Source of the DNA: Bacteriovoracaceae bacterium UBA4573
GTDB taxonomy: Bacteria; Bdellovibrionota; UBA1018; UBA923
DNA length: 20,226 bases
Reading direction: 5' to 3'
Assembly (NCBI GenBank): GCA_002387735.1
Contig: DGKJ01000058.1
Coordinates: 5,177-25,402 of the forward strand
This document shows positions 1-8,500 of this stretch, one piece after another. The notes under the pieces were generated by a model, which was not told the DNA's origin, did no database searches, and saw nothing but the letters and a program-made list of their open reading frames with translations. Each line of letters begins with the position of its first letter. Position 1 is the first letter of the stretch. Both the position numbers and the translations under genes were made by a program.

Positions 1-770
1 TCGCTCTATACAGAGACGGTTGTAAATTGAGTCAGCCGCTCTCTTCTTCGTCAGGCAAAAAGAAAGAAGAAAAGACCGATGTCGCCGCAGCTGCTTCGAC
101 GGTAGTTTCGCCAGAATTAACGGCACGACGACGCCTGCCTCGCAAACGTGGCGGCTTTACCGTAGAAGCCAAAGTTGCGGGCAACAAGGTGTACTTGCGA
201 ACGGGGGAATACGAAGACGGGTCGCTCGGTGAAATCTTCATAGACATGCACAAAGAAGGCGCATCTTTTAGAAGCCTGCTTAACTGTCTGGCGATTTCGG
301 TGAGTCTCGGACTCCAACACGGCGTGCCACTCGAAGAGTTTGTCGACGTGTTCACTTTTACGCGATTCGAACCCCAAGGAATGGTCGACCATCCGAACAT
401 TAAGAGTTCAACTTCGGTGGTGGATTTTATTTTCCGCGTACTCGGCATGGAATACCTTGGCCGAACCGATTTCGTGCACGTAAAACCCGAAATTGGACCG
501 GCGAAAACTGAACAGAACTCAAACGAAGTCGAAGAGTCTGACGCTCAAGTGTCGCTATTCGATGCCGAACGCGATCAACGGGGCACCAAGTCATTTGGCG
601 TTTCCGTAGGTGCAACCGCTGAAAACGCTTCGGGATCAGCGCTTCTTAGCAAGCACTTATCAAAAATGATGGGTGACGCTCCGTTTTGCAACCAGTGTGG
701 ACACACCACTGTACGAAACGGCGCATGCTACAAGTGTTTAAACTGCGGCAATTCCATGGGCTGTAGCTAA
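1..770 (+). CDS. nrdJ: Adenosylcobalamin-dependent (class II) ribonucleotide reductase, C-terminal part
   Basis: The reading frame is open from the left edge (first whole codon at base 3) and begins ALYRDGCKLSQPL, a stretch typical of the end of the catalytic domain of class II ribonucleotide reductases. The start codon is therefore outside the window, and the in-frame TTG at 27 is not a real start. Downstream, GEIFIDMHKEG, LLNCLAISVSLGLQHGVPLE and DHPNIKSSTSVVDFIFRVLG match the C-terminal domain of the NrdJ/NrdZ family. The protein ends in a cysteine-rich tail (CNQCG, CYKCLNCG, final GCS) of the kind that re-reduces the active-site disulfide. The enzyme converts ribonucleotides to deoxyribonucleotides using a cobalamin-generated radical, without needing oxygen. 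A linker rich in Glu, Asn and Ser lies between domain and tail. The gene is followed at once by a strong terminator, so it is probably last in its transcript. Confidence 0.95.
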   Translation, partial: ALYRDGCKLSQPLSSSSGKKKEEKTDVAAAASTVVSPELTARRRLPRKRGGFTVEAKVAGNKVYLRTGEYEDGSLGEIFIDMHKEGASFRSLLNCLAISVSLGLQHGVPLEEFVDVFTFTRFEPQGMVDHPNIKSSTSVVDFIFRVLGMEYLGRTDFVHVKPEIGPAKTEQNSNEVEESDAQVSLFDAERDQRGTKSFGVSVGATAENASGSALLSKHLSKMMGDAPFCNQCGHTTVRNGACYKCLNCGNSMGCS

Positions 771-784
771 AAACGTCCTTCTTT

Positions 785-840
785 AGAGGGAGGCAATCGG
801 CGCGGGTGAAAACCTGCCGATTGCCTCCCTCTTTTTTTTT
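785..840 (+). terminator. Rho-independent terminator of nrdJ
   Basis: A perfect 17-bp inverted repeat (785-801 paired with 816-832) encloses a 14-nt loop and runs into an uninterrupted T run ending at 840. It lies 14 nt after the nrdJ stop. This is the clearest intrinsic terminator in the window. Its right arm and T run also sit where a promoter for the next gene would have to be. Confidence 0.97.
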
Positions 841-848
841 GTAATAAT
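822..848 (+). promoter_or_regulatory. Possible promoter of the DUF192 gene, nested in the nrdJ terminator
   Basis: A -10-like AATAAT (843-848, five of six matches to TATAAT) lies 6 nt before the ATG at 855. The only -35-like hexamer nearby is TTGCCT (822-827, four of six), inside the right arm of the terminator, with a short 15-nt spacer. If used, transcription would begin on or next to the A of the ATG. The gap after the terminator is only 14 nt, so any dedicated promoter must overlap the terminator. Read-through from nrdJ is the alternative. Confidence 0.4.
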
Positions 849-854
849 GGGAGC

Positions 855-1391
855 ATGGCATCTCAACTTAGATCCCGCTTCACAGCTTTATATTCAATCG
901 CCCTATTACCCTGGTCGTCCATTTTATTAGAACTCGATTACCACCAAGCCATTAAACCTCTAAAAGATGGTGTAAAAATTGAAGTGGCCGTTGGTCATAG
1001 CTGCGCCGAGCCTCATCGCAAGTTCACTGCAACTGTTGCTCGCAGCAAAGAAGCTCGCTCAAAAGGGCTAAGCGGGCGAACCAAACCACTATCAGCTAAC
1101 GAAGCCATGTTGTTTGTTTTTGACCCGCCAGAAAAAGTTACATTTTGGATGCGAAATACTCATATTCCCCTCGATCTTGCTCTTTTCAACCCCAAAGGTC
1201 GACTCACCGATGTGCGGCACATGCCAGTCGAACCAGATCCGACAGATCCCAAGCGGACCTATAACTCCTCCCGAGAAGTACTATTCGCTCTTGAAACCCC
1301 ATATGATTCGCTCACGGCGGTTGAAAAGGAACCGGTACTAATGTGTCTCGATAGCGCGAAAATCAAATTATCCCGAGAAACCACCAGATAG
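855..1391 (+). CDS. DUF192 family protein, probably exported
   Basis: A 178-aa protein with the DUF192 signatures GLSGR (residues 71-75), EAMLFVF (83-89) and FWMRNTHIPLDLALF (97-111), followed by the D-x-R-HMPVEP segment. DUF192 proteins are small periplasmic or membrane-anchored proteins of unknown biochemical role. Residues 10-27 are hydrophobic after a basic start (RSR), which fits a signal peptide or membrane anchor. The next ATG lies inside the domain, so 855 is the only plausible ATG. No Shine-Dalgarno sequence is at a usable distance: GGGAG ends one base before the ATG. A -10-like box just upstream suggests leaderless initiation instead. The C-terminal half matches the normal family length, and nothing looks truncated. 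Confidence 0.9.
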   Translation: MASQLRSRFTALYSIALLPWSSILLELDYHQAIKPLKDGVKIEVAVGHSCAEPHRKFTATVARSKEARSKGLSGRTKPLSANEAMLFVFDPPEKVTFWMRNTHIPLDLALFNPKGRLTDVRHMPVEPDPTDPKRTYNSSREVLFALETPYDSLTAVEKEPVLMCLDSAKIKLSRETTR

Positions 1392-1409
1392 TCCCAAAAC
1401 ACAGCCGGT

Positions 1410-1424
1410 TGCGAAAATTTCGCA
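1410..1424. promoter_or_regulatory. 15-nt perfect palindrome upstream of the glutaredoxin gene
   Basis: TGCGAAAATTTCGCA is an odd-centred perfect dyad (7-bp arms around one A), 22 nt before the glutaredoxin ATG and 18 nt after the DUF192 stop. It overlaps TTGCGA (1409-1414), the best -35-like hexamer before the three-gene redox operon, although the matching -10 (TAGCTT, 1432-1437) is weak. It could be an operator for a dimeric regulator or a short RNA hairpin. No known binding-site family is recognised. Confidence 0.4.
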
Positions 1425-1446
1425 CTTCGAATAGCTTGAGGGGTGC

Positions 1447-1707
1447 ATGAAAACAGTCACGATATACACGATGGAATACTGCCCTTATTGTGAAAACGCC
1501 AAACGCCTCTTGGCTTCTAAGTCGATTCCTTACAAGGAGATCAAAGTCTCTTTGGACGACGAACCAGAATGGGATCGATTAGAAAAGTTAACGGGATACA
1601 AAACAATGCCCCAAATATTTATCGATGAACACTTCGTCGGGGGCTACAGGGAACTTACCGCGATTGAGCAGTCCGGCGAACTCGACAAATTGCTTTCTTC
1701 CTCATGA
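1447..1707 (+). CDS. grxC: Glutaredoxin (GrxC-like, dithiol)
   Basis: An 86-aa single-domain glutaredoxin, the normal length of bacterial Grx3. The CPYC active site lies at residues 12-15, the TMPQIFID segment with the cis-proline at about 53-60, and the GGYREL glutathione-binding turn at about 65-70. It should reduce protein disulfides and glutathione mixed disulfides in the cytoplasm; no export signal is present. The ATG has a good Shine-Dalgarno stretch (GAGGGG) just upstream. Its stop overlaps the next start (ATGA at 1704-1707), so it is translationally coupled to the hydrolase gene. Whether the glutaredoxin functionally serves the exported thioredoxin-like protein two genes downstream is not shown by the sequence. 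Confidence 0.95.
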   Translation: MKTVTIYTMEYCPYCENAKRLLASKSIPYKEIKVSLDDEPEWDRLEKLTGYKTMPQIFIDEHFVGGYRELTAIEQSGELDKLLSSS

Positions 1708-2504
1708 ACTTATCTGCCATCCGAAAACAGATTCCTGAAGCTGACACCGTTGTTTTTGTTCACGGTCTTTTAGGTTCCTGTCGCAATCTCTTTCGACTTT
1801 ACGATGCTGTACACAAAGAAGGATTTTCTGTTTTTGCGTACGACCAGCGCGGGCACGGACACAGTCCTCATGGATCACCAGAAAGCTACACCGTTCAACA
1901 GTTGGCCGCCGACGCCATTGAACTCATGAAGCAACAGGGCATTCAAAAAGCTCACTTCGTCGGACACAGTCTCGGCGGAAGAGTAAGCCTATTGGTTGCT
2001 GCTCTCGCACCAACCCTCGTGCAAAGCCTCACACTGCTTGACGTGGGGCCGCGCGTATCACGCCGGGGTGTCGACAACGTTCGTGATATTATTCTCCCCA
2101 TGCCCCCATCTTTTGCAAATCGCGAAGAAGCAGATCAGTTTTTAAGTCGTTACCAAGACGCTGGGCTTCAACAATTCTTGCGGTCCAATTTGCGAGACCG
2201 AGACGGTATTCTAGCTTGGATTTTTGATCTCCATGGCATCAAGACCCGTCTATTGGAAGCCCTTGAAGAAAACTATGAGTCCTATTACGCGACCGTTCAA
2301 TGCCCTATTCACTTAGTTCGCGGCGCGTTGTCGTCCCATTTGAGTGCCGAAGAGTTGCAGTACCTCCAAAAAAACAACAGTAAAGCCTTTGCCACCACGA
2401 TTCAAAAGGCCGGCCACTGGGTGCATGTCGATAATTTCGAGGACACTGCGGCCGCTGTAATTCAGTTTCTGCAAAAACACTCTTCGAGGTCTACAAACTC
2501 ATGA
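1704..2504 (+). CDS. Alpha/beta-hydrolase (YbfF-like esterase)
   Basis: A 266-aa alpha/beta-hydrolase with the oxyanion-hole motif FVHGLLGS (residues 18-25), the YDQRGHGHS strand-turn (46-54), the nucleophile elbow GHSLGG (Ser89) and the catalytic histidine in AGHWVH (His238). The usual late acid position (RGALSSHLS, 207-215) has no Asp. Asp113 in LLDVGPR could act as the acid, as in the YbfF esterase group, which is why I name that group. No signal peptide is seen, so it is probably a cytoplasmic esterase of unknown substrate. It overlaps both neighbours by 4 nt (ATGA) and is thus tightly coupled to the glutaredoxin and thioredoxin-TPR genes. Confidence 0.9.
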   Translation: MNLSAIRKQIPEADTVVFVHGLLGSCRNLFRLYDAVHKEGFSVFAYDQRGHGHSPHGSPESYTVQQLAADAIELMKQQGIQKAHFVGHSLGGRVSLLVAALAPTLVQSLTLLDVGPRVSRRGVDNVRDIILPMPPSFANREEADQFLSRYQDAGLQQFLRSNLRDRDGILAWIFDLHGIKTRLLEALEENYESYYATVQCPIHLVRGALSSHLSAEELQYLQKNNSKAFATTIQKAGHWVHVDNFEDTAAAVIQFLQKHSSRSTNS

Positions 2505-3790
2505 ACGAAATCGTCGCTGCACTTACGCTGCTATTAAGTTTAGAGCAATCTGGTTCCAAACAAGTACTGCACCTGGAACCTCCTGCACAGCACCACCTCA
2601 ATATTGAGGCCCCCAACTCTGTAAAAGACAAAACAGGAAAAATCTCGAAAAAGTTAGATGCCACCGATTCGAAACTTCGCTTCGAACTTTCGCCAGCTTT
2701 GAATGCACCCTTTACCGTAACCGCTTATCTCTGCGACAACGCCAAAACTTATTGCGTAAAAAAAACCCATCAAATTGATACGCTTTCAAGTCTTCCCCCT
2801 GCTCAACATACGCCCCCCCAAAAAAATGGGGTTCGCAAACAAGGCAGCTCGCCGCTATCAGCCAATGAAGACTTCCTAAAAAACGATCCAAAAACCGCAT
2901 TCGCCACTGCGAAGAAACACAACCGTCCGATTCTAATCGATTTTTTTGGTATCTGGTGTCCACCTTGTAATTTACTTGATGCCGAAGTTTTTGCTCACCC
3001 TGACTTTAAGAAGACATACGCTTCTTTTGTAAAATTAAAAATGGATGCAGACTCACCGCTGTCGTGGGAACTGAAATCTAAATATAAAGTAACCGGTTAC
3101 CCTACAATCATATTTGCTGACACGTCTGGAACTGAGCTTGGTCGAATGATTGGGTATTACCCTCTAAGCGATTTTTTAACTGTCCACACAGCCATTTCGT
3201 CTGGCATGCCGTTCCCTCAAATCCAGGCAGAGCTTTCACTGCCCCACGATGCCCTCATGAGTAAAGCGGAAGAGGCTGAAAAAAATGGCAATATCGATTC
3301 TGCCAGAAACCTCTGGCTAGCCGCCTCTGCACTGCTTAAAAAAACACTTAACGAACGATCGAAACTTAAACACGTCGACGCCAAATCGCTTGAACGCAGT
3401 ATTAGTACTGACTTGGCATATTCTCTCTACAGGGGCGGCAAGGTAAAGGAAGCTGAGTCGTTGTATCGGAAAATGCAACGACTCTATCCTCAGGAATTTA
3501 CCTTCTCTTATTACTACGCCAGAATGTTAAATGATTTAGGCCGATCAAAAGATGCAGAGGCTCCTGCCCGACTCGCCGTGAAGTATTCTTATGGTGATAA
3601 TCATTTGCGCTCAGTTGATGCATTGGCCGTGGCACTTCATAAACAAGGCAAATCTGAAGAAGCAAACAATCTGATAGAAGCCACGATTAAGGCGACCACC
3701 TTACCCGAAGACTCCGCCTTACGAACGCACCGCTACCTCAATAAGCTTCGAGAAACTCAGGCAAGTTTTGCAAAGGCATCTACTCAGTAG
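2501..3790 (+). CDS. Exported thioredoxin-like protein with TPR repeats
   Basis: A 429-aa protein with a thioredoxin fold at roughly residues 125-235: active site WCPPC (152-156), and cis-proline in VTGYPT (Pro201). The C-terminal half (about 245-410) is helical with TPR-like repeats, e.g. LAYSLYRGGKVKEAESLY. The N-terminus has a short hydrophobic stretch (residues 5-14), possibly a signal peptide. A beta-rich N-terminal region carries a Cys pair (YLCDNAKTYC, Cys78 and Cys85) that recalls DsbD-alpha-type domains; this second redox centre is inference. The likely role is a periplasmic disulfide reductase or isomerase whose TPR part binds a partner. The start overlaps the hydrolase stop (ATGA). 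The 3' end overlaps the convergent neighbour by 7 nt, with no terminator between them. Confidence 0.85.
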   Translation: MNEIVAALTLLLSLEQSGSKQVLHLEPPAQHHLNIEAPNSVKDKTGKISKKLDATDSKLRFELSPALNAPFTVTAYLCDNAKTYCVKKTHQIDTLSSLPPAQHTPPQKNGVRKQGSSPLSANEDFLKNDPKTAFATAKKHNRPILIDFFGIWCPPCNLLDAEVFAHPDFKKTYASFVKLKMDADSPLSWELKSKYKVTGYPTIIFADTSGTELGRMIGYYPLSDFLTVHTAISSGMPFPQIQAELSLPHDALMSKAEEAEKNGNIDSARNLWLAASALLKKTLNERSKLKHVDAKSLERSISTDLAYSLYRGGKVKEAESLYRKMQRLYPQEFTFSYYYARMLNDLGRSKDAEAPARLAVKYSYGDNHLRSVDALAVALHKQGKSEEANNLIEATIKATTLPEDSALRTHRYLNKLRETQASFAKASTQ

Positions 3791-5511
3791 ATCTCGGCCA
3801 ACTCTGCTTCAAGCCTTACTTCTTCAATGCGCTCGATCAGGGCCTGATTATCTGACCGCTCCTGATCCGATTGTTCGCCATCATTTATAGCTTGATCACC
3901 GTGAATTCTGTCGAGAGCGTCTTCGAGCATATCGCCGCCCATTGACCACAACCAACTCGCGGCGGCACCAAGGGAACTAAAAAAGTCCCGTAAAGGACCC
4001 GGATTTTTTTGATCACCAACCAGGTAATTCAATCCTATCAAATAAAGTGGCAACATGAACAAAGCGGTAAACTGGCCAGCGACATTTGTGGCGTACCAAT
4101 AGGATTCTATCTTTACGCGGTTCCATGCGCGACTAGAACCTTTATTCGATCGAATATGTGTAAAATATTTTCCAATTCGCTCTTTAGCTTTGTGCAAGGA
4201 CTTTAAAGTAACTCGCGCCACTCCCAGATCAATTTTTCTTTTTCTCAAAACCTTGCGGGGTGCCAAATTTTCCTCAAGACGATTGGAAGCTTTCTGCAGT
4301 TTCGCGACCAACTTCGCCTGTGGATTAACTAGGTCGGGGCCTTCGTTCGCCGCTTTCATTTTAATTAATTTTCTTTTTTCGGTTCTCAGATTTTTCGCTA
4401 CGTTTTCGTAGATAATTTTTGCTTTTTTCCGTTGGGCGCCTGTGAGTTCCGAAATTTTTCCGATACGTTCAATTTCAGTTTCTAGTTTTTTTAATTTTCC
4501 TTCTTGGTCTTTAATAATTTTTTGGTGGCCACCGTTTAATACGGACAAATCCATTCTTAATCCGCTAATCTTTTGATTTAGCTCTTTCACCTTATTTTTA
4601 ATTTCTTTACGAACTTCTTTATCGGAAACATCATTAAGCTCTACCCGTAAATGGTCTCGCTCACTCATTGCGGTTTTTAACTCAACTGCAGTCGCTTCTG
4701 CCCAATCTTTATTACCCTCTAGAATATCGTCTAATGAAAAACGTTCATCTCGAATAGCTCGCATCTGCGCTGGTCGCGGCTGTGAATCGATAACTCGGGG
4801 CTTCACGATCTCCTGAACTACTTTTTGACTAAAGGAGCTCCAGAAAAACCCTACGTATGCGCCGGTTGATAGTGCGGTAATCATGGTGGGCGATTTGAGT
4901 AGTTCCCAGGCTACGTAGTTTACGACACCGATCAGGCGACCATAAAGTCGACTAGTATCAGGGTCCAGCGTTGGGTCATCATAGACCGAAAATCTCGCGA
5001 CTTGGGAGGTTGTGCTTGAGGCGAACGCTCGAGCGGACTTTTCGAGCATGTCCTTTGGAATTTCAAAAAACTGAGGAACATTTCCGTGTAGCCCTTGAAT
5101 GGTCCAGGCGGCTATAAACCCCCCGGCTGTAGCAACGGGTATACCTCCCAAAGGCGCGTCGATCAAAGCTCCTCTCCTGCGATAGCTATCTCTCGCTGCA
5201 TCGACGATTGGCCCTACGATCGACACATAATAAAGCGGCGAATGGCGCGCCTCCCCGAAAGGAGTAATTGCCACGTCGACGAAGTCTTTCGTCGTTTGGA
5301 CTGGACTCACTGCAAATTTTCCAAGCTGTTTGGAGAAAGCAATTATTTCGCGACCAGAGGTAAGAGGAATGTCGACTGTGAGTGCTAAAACTGCGTTGCA
5401 GGTGGATCGCAAATTTGACTCTACTTTGCTGTCAGCGGCATATCCAAGTCCACCAAATGGACTCGATATAAAGCTGATCACCAGGATCCAGGCCACCAAA
5501 CGTTGATTCAA
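3784..5511 (-). CDS. Exported membrane-associated coiled-coil protein of unknown function
   Basis: I do not recognise this family. I choose the TTG start at 5511 because AAGGTGG (5518-5524) lies 6 nt upstream and the product then opens with a classical signal peptide (MNQRLVAWILVISFISSPFG, cleavage near GYA-ADS). A longer form from TTG 5562 would overlap the upstream gene and has less support. The mature ~550-aa protein has hydrophobic segments at about 122-138, 193-228 and 478-500. A long, highly charged coiled coil (about 275-415) rich in Lys, Glu and Leu lies between them, and the tail is very acidic (EQSDQERSDNQ, ending AELAEIY). It follows the 1014-aa gene by 16 nt, so the two are probably co-transcribed and may work together at the envelope. 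Its stop lies inside the convergent thioredoxin gene. Confidence 0.8.
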   Translation of the reverse strand: MNQRLVAWILVISFISSPFGGLGYAADSKVESNLRSTCNAVLALTVDIPLTSGREIIAFSKQLGKFAVSPVQTTKDFVDVAITPFGEARHSPLYYVSIVGPIVDAARDSYRRRGALIDAPLGGIPVATAGGFIAAWTIQGLHGNVPQFFEIPKDMLEKSARAFASSTTSQVARFSVYDDPTLDPDTSRLYGRLIGVVNYVAWELLKSPTMITALSTGAYVGFFWSSFSQKVVQEIVKPRVIDSQPRPAQMRAIRDERFSLDDILEGNKDWAEATAVELKTAMSERDHLRVELNDVSDKEVRKEIKNKVKELNQKISGLRMDLSVLNGGHQKIIKDQEGKLKKLETEIERIGKISELTGAQRKKAKIIYENVAKNLRTEKRKLIKMKAANEGPDLVNPQAKLVAKLQKASNRLEENLAPRKVLRKRKIDLGVARVTLKSLHKAKERIGKYFTHIRSNKGSSRAWNRVKIESYWYATNVAGQFTALFMLPLYLIGLNYLVGDQKNPGPLRDFFSSLGAAASWLWSMGGDMLEDALDRIHGDQAINDGEQSDQERSDNQALIERIEEVRLEAELAEIY

Positions 5512-5517
5512 AGAATA

Positions 5518-5524
5518 CCACCTT
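5518..5524 (-). promoter_or_regulatory. Ribosome binding site that fixes a TTG start
   Basis: On the minus strand AAGGTGG lies directly after the stop codon of the 1014-aa gene (TAA at 5530-5528) and 6 nt before the TTG at 5511. It is the best Shine-Dalgarno match near any candidate start of the downstream gene, and it places translation just before the signal peptide. Confidence 0.65.
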
Positions 5525-5527
5525 ACT

Positions 5528-8500
5528 TTAGCTATCAATGACGTCGTTACAGTCGGCTGCAAATTTTTCTAAATTGATTTCGCCAGAGTTATCTTCACGA
5601 AATCCCACACCAAACAATTCCATTTCTAACCGCTCGAGACTCGCAGGACTCAAAGTGAACACTTTTTTTACATCACGCAAACGAGCGATATTTTCTTGAG
5701 TCGGTTCCACACCAAGTAGCTGCACTTCTAATAAAAAGTCCTGATCGGACGTTTGTTTTCGACTCTGAATGTATTCCAAATAAATAAACGGAAAGTATCG
5801 AATAAGTGTACTAGCGAAAACTCGATCGGCTCCCGAGAGTTCAGCTAAAATGAAACGCCTATCTAATTCTGTTAATTGAGATTCAAATCGCCGAAAAACT
5901 CGGTAATAAGCGGGTTTAATAAGTTCCTTTTTTACCTGCTCAAATGGCAATCTTCCTAAACGATCCATTACGTTTTCGAAACGCAATTGGGCTTTCTCGA
6001 ACTCAGGCATTTGGCTGATTTGATCCTGCGAAACGTGTTGCTGATAGACGGACTTTAGCTTCGGCAGAACTTCCTTTACCGCCGCTTGCCGCTGGCGCCA
6101 CATTTTTTCAGTAATTTCATGGCCCCGTTCGTTGTATTCTCGAAGATCGTTTACCGTTCGACGCACCGAACTCAGAAGGCCAAGCGTTGGCTGATTAAAT
6201 GCCGAACGAAGAGTGTTTTTAAGGCGGTCCAACACAGCGTATATTCCGCGCTGTCTAATCAACTCGCCTAGTTCTTCGGGCAGTGCATTTTGAAACTTGA
6301 GTATCTCGATGACACGAACAGCACCAATTTCGTCAAAACCAGTGCCACCTTGGCTAAAAAAGACTTCTAAACTGTGGGTTTTTTTTGCGCCCTTTGCGTT
6401 CCAAATTGGTTCAAATCGTTCCTTGGCAAACGCAGCGCTATGAACTTCCGAACCTGCTCTAGCCGCCATGCTTCCTTTTTGCACCGCATGGACCATGTAC
6501 CCGGAATGCAAGGCCGTGAAAACGGCCATAGACTCTGCGTCTAACATTTTTCCACCGCGAGTCAGAGGAGGGATTCCCTTAATCGCATCGCGCTGGCCTG
6601 GTACTACAACTCTATAACCAAGTTCTGTAGTCCCATCAGAACCGACGTTTAACTGAATCGAAAACTGCTCGCCGGAACTAACATATTCGAACTTGCCTTT
6701 GATCCAGTCGTTTTCTCGTAGAACTTCTCGCAGATAAATTTTGTTTTTGGTTGCGGGATCAATTGTAAAGCCGCGCTTTAAATCAATTTCACTAAAAAAG
6801 TAGGCATCATCGATATCGTTAATCGGGTTTCCGCCCGAACCATGTTTACGGGCAGAACCAGCTCGCAATTCGATAATCGCGATCTCGCCACCTTCAGCTT
6901 TTCGTAAAAGTACTTCAATGAACTCTTTTTCAAGTGCCTGGGCTACATATTCGTCACGTTGTTCAGTCGTGAGCACGAGATTTTCTGGAATATGAACTAA
7001 TATACCAATCGCAATGTCAGTGTCGCCCGACCAACTATAAACCCGGTCTCCACGAGAAGCATAGAGCGAGTATCCAAACGAAACCGAAAATGGGCTCTTC
7101 GGATCGTGATCCGCTTTAGTAATTAACTCTCTCGCCATGCTTAGCTGTTCGTTACCTTTATCAAAGGCGATGGTGCCCTTAACCTGATTGGTTACGAACA
7201 CTCGCCGTCCATTTACCTCGACAACCGCGGGTAACTGGGACGGTGAAATTTCCCGATTCTCGTGCATGCGCAAATAGAGAGATCTTAAACGTTCGTCACT
7301 AATCTCACTTAAAAAGCCATCGAGGTTTGCCGGAGTGAGACTTTCACGCGGCTCGGACCAAGCATTAATGTCAGACCGCCATGGAACGAGCGCGTTCGAT
7401 AAAGCTTTCGAAAATTCGCCATCGGCGAGCAATTTATCAGTGTAAAATTCAACTATCTCGGTGTGTACAAAGTCGCTATTTTCTTGCACATCACTCGCAG
7501 GAACAAAAAACCGAAGTACACTGCTCGGCATCCACTCAGATCGCGAATTCATTTTCAAAGCAAATGCCTGAAGCGGTTCTTCGCCACGAGACCGCGGCGC
7601 AACTACTACTTCGAGCGGGTTCGTTTCAAGACTCATAAATCGTTCGATCGAACGACCTTGATTGAGTTCTCTGTAGCGTTGATTTGCGGATTCGATAATT
7701 TCGCCAACTTTACTAGCAGCGCGGTTGAACTCATCTTCTGAGACGGCCGCGTGAAGTGACTCTGTCTGCGAAGGCTTACTGGAGCCCTTATCAAGCGATT
7801 TTCTTCTCAATTGAACCAAAGAGTAGTGTGGAACTGTATCTGAAAATGCGCTTGCCTTTTTTTCCGGTTCCGGAAAATGAGAAAGGTGTTTGTCGACAAT
7901 GTACTTAGCAGCAGCTCTCATGCGCGGGCTAACTTCGTCACTGGTAGCTGAAGCGCAGAATTGAACCGCCCTATAAAAATCAACTTGGAATTCTATTTCT
8001 TCTCTGGGCGGTTCGAGCGCTAAAAACACGCTTTCAACACCTACACGGCGAAATTTTGGTTTCTCATTACCGTCATATATTTTGAATCGACGATTCAATC
8101 CGAAACGTTCCACGACCGAAGCCGGTATGTTCGATAGAAACCATGCCACCTCACGGAGTTCTTCTAGACTTAAATCGTCGAGATGAAGAAACGTACTATG
8201 TACGCGTCGATGGGCCGGAATGTTGTGCGCAGGAAAGTAGTCAGGCAGTCGATACATCAAGTAAGAAAGGGGGTCCTTATCTTTATCGTAATGCGACGTT
8301 GGAATACTAAACTGAATAGTGGCACTAACACGATGGGTCTCAAGGCGCTGCAGCTGGTCTTCTTGAATTGAACGAATTACTGGACGTTCAAATGTCAAAT
8401 GACTGAAAGAGTTGTTACTTAAGTTTTTTCCGGAATCTTGAGCAAAAGAGGGAATCGTGCACGAAACAACAAACGCCAATACCAACGCAAAGTGTAGTCC

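Noticed and set aside
5512..5562. Longer start (TTG 5562) for the ~575-aa protein
   Set aside because: It would overlap the upstream gene by 35 nt without a good ribosome binding site, while TTG 5511 has AAGGTGG at the right distance and opens the signal peptide.
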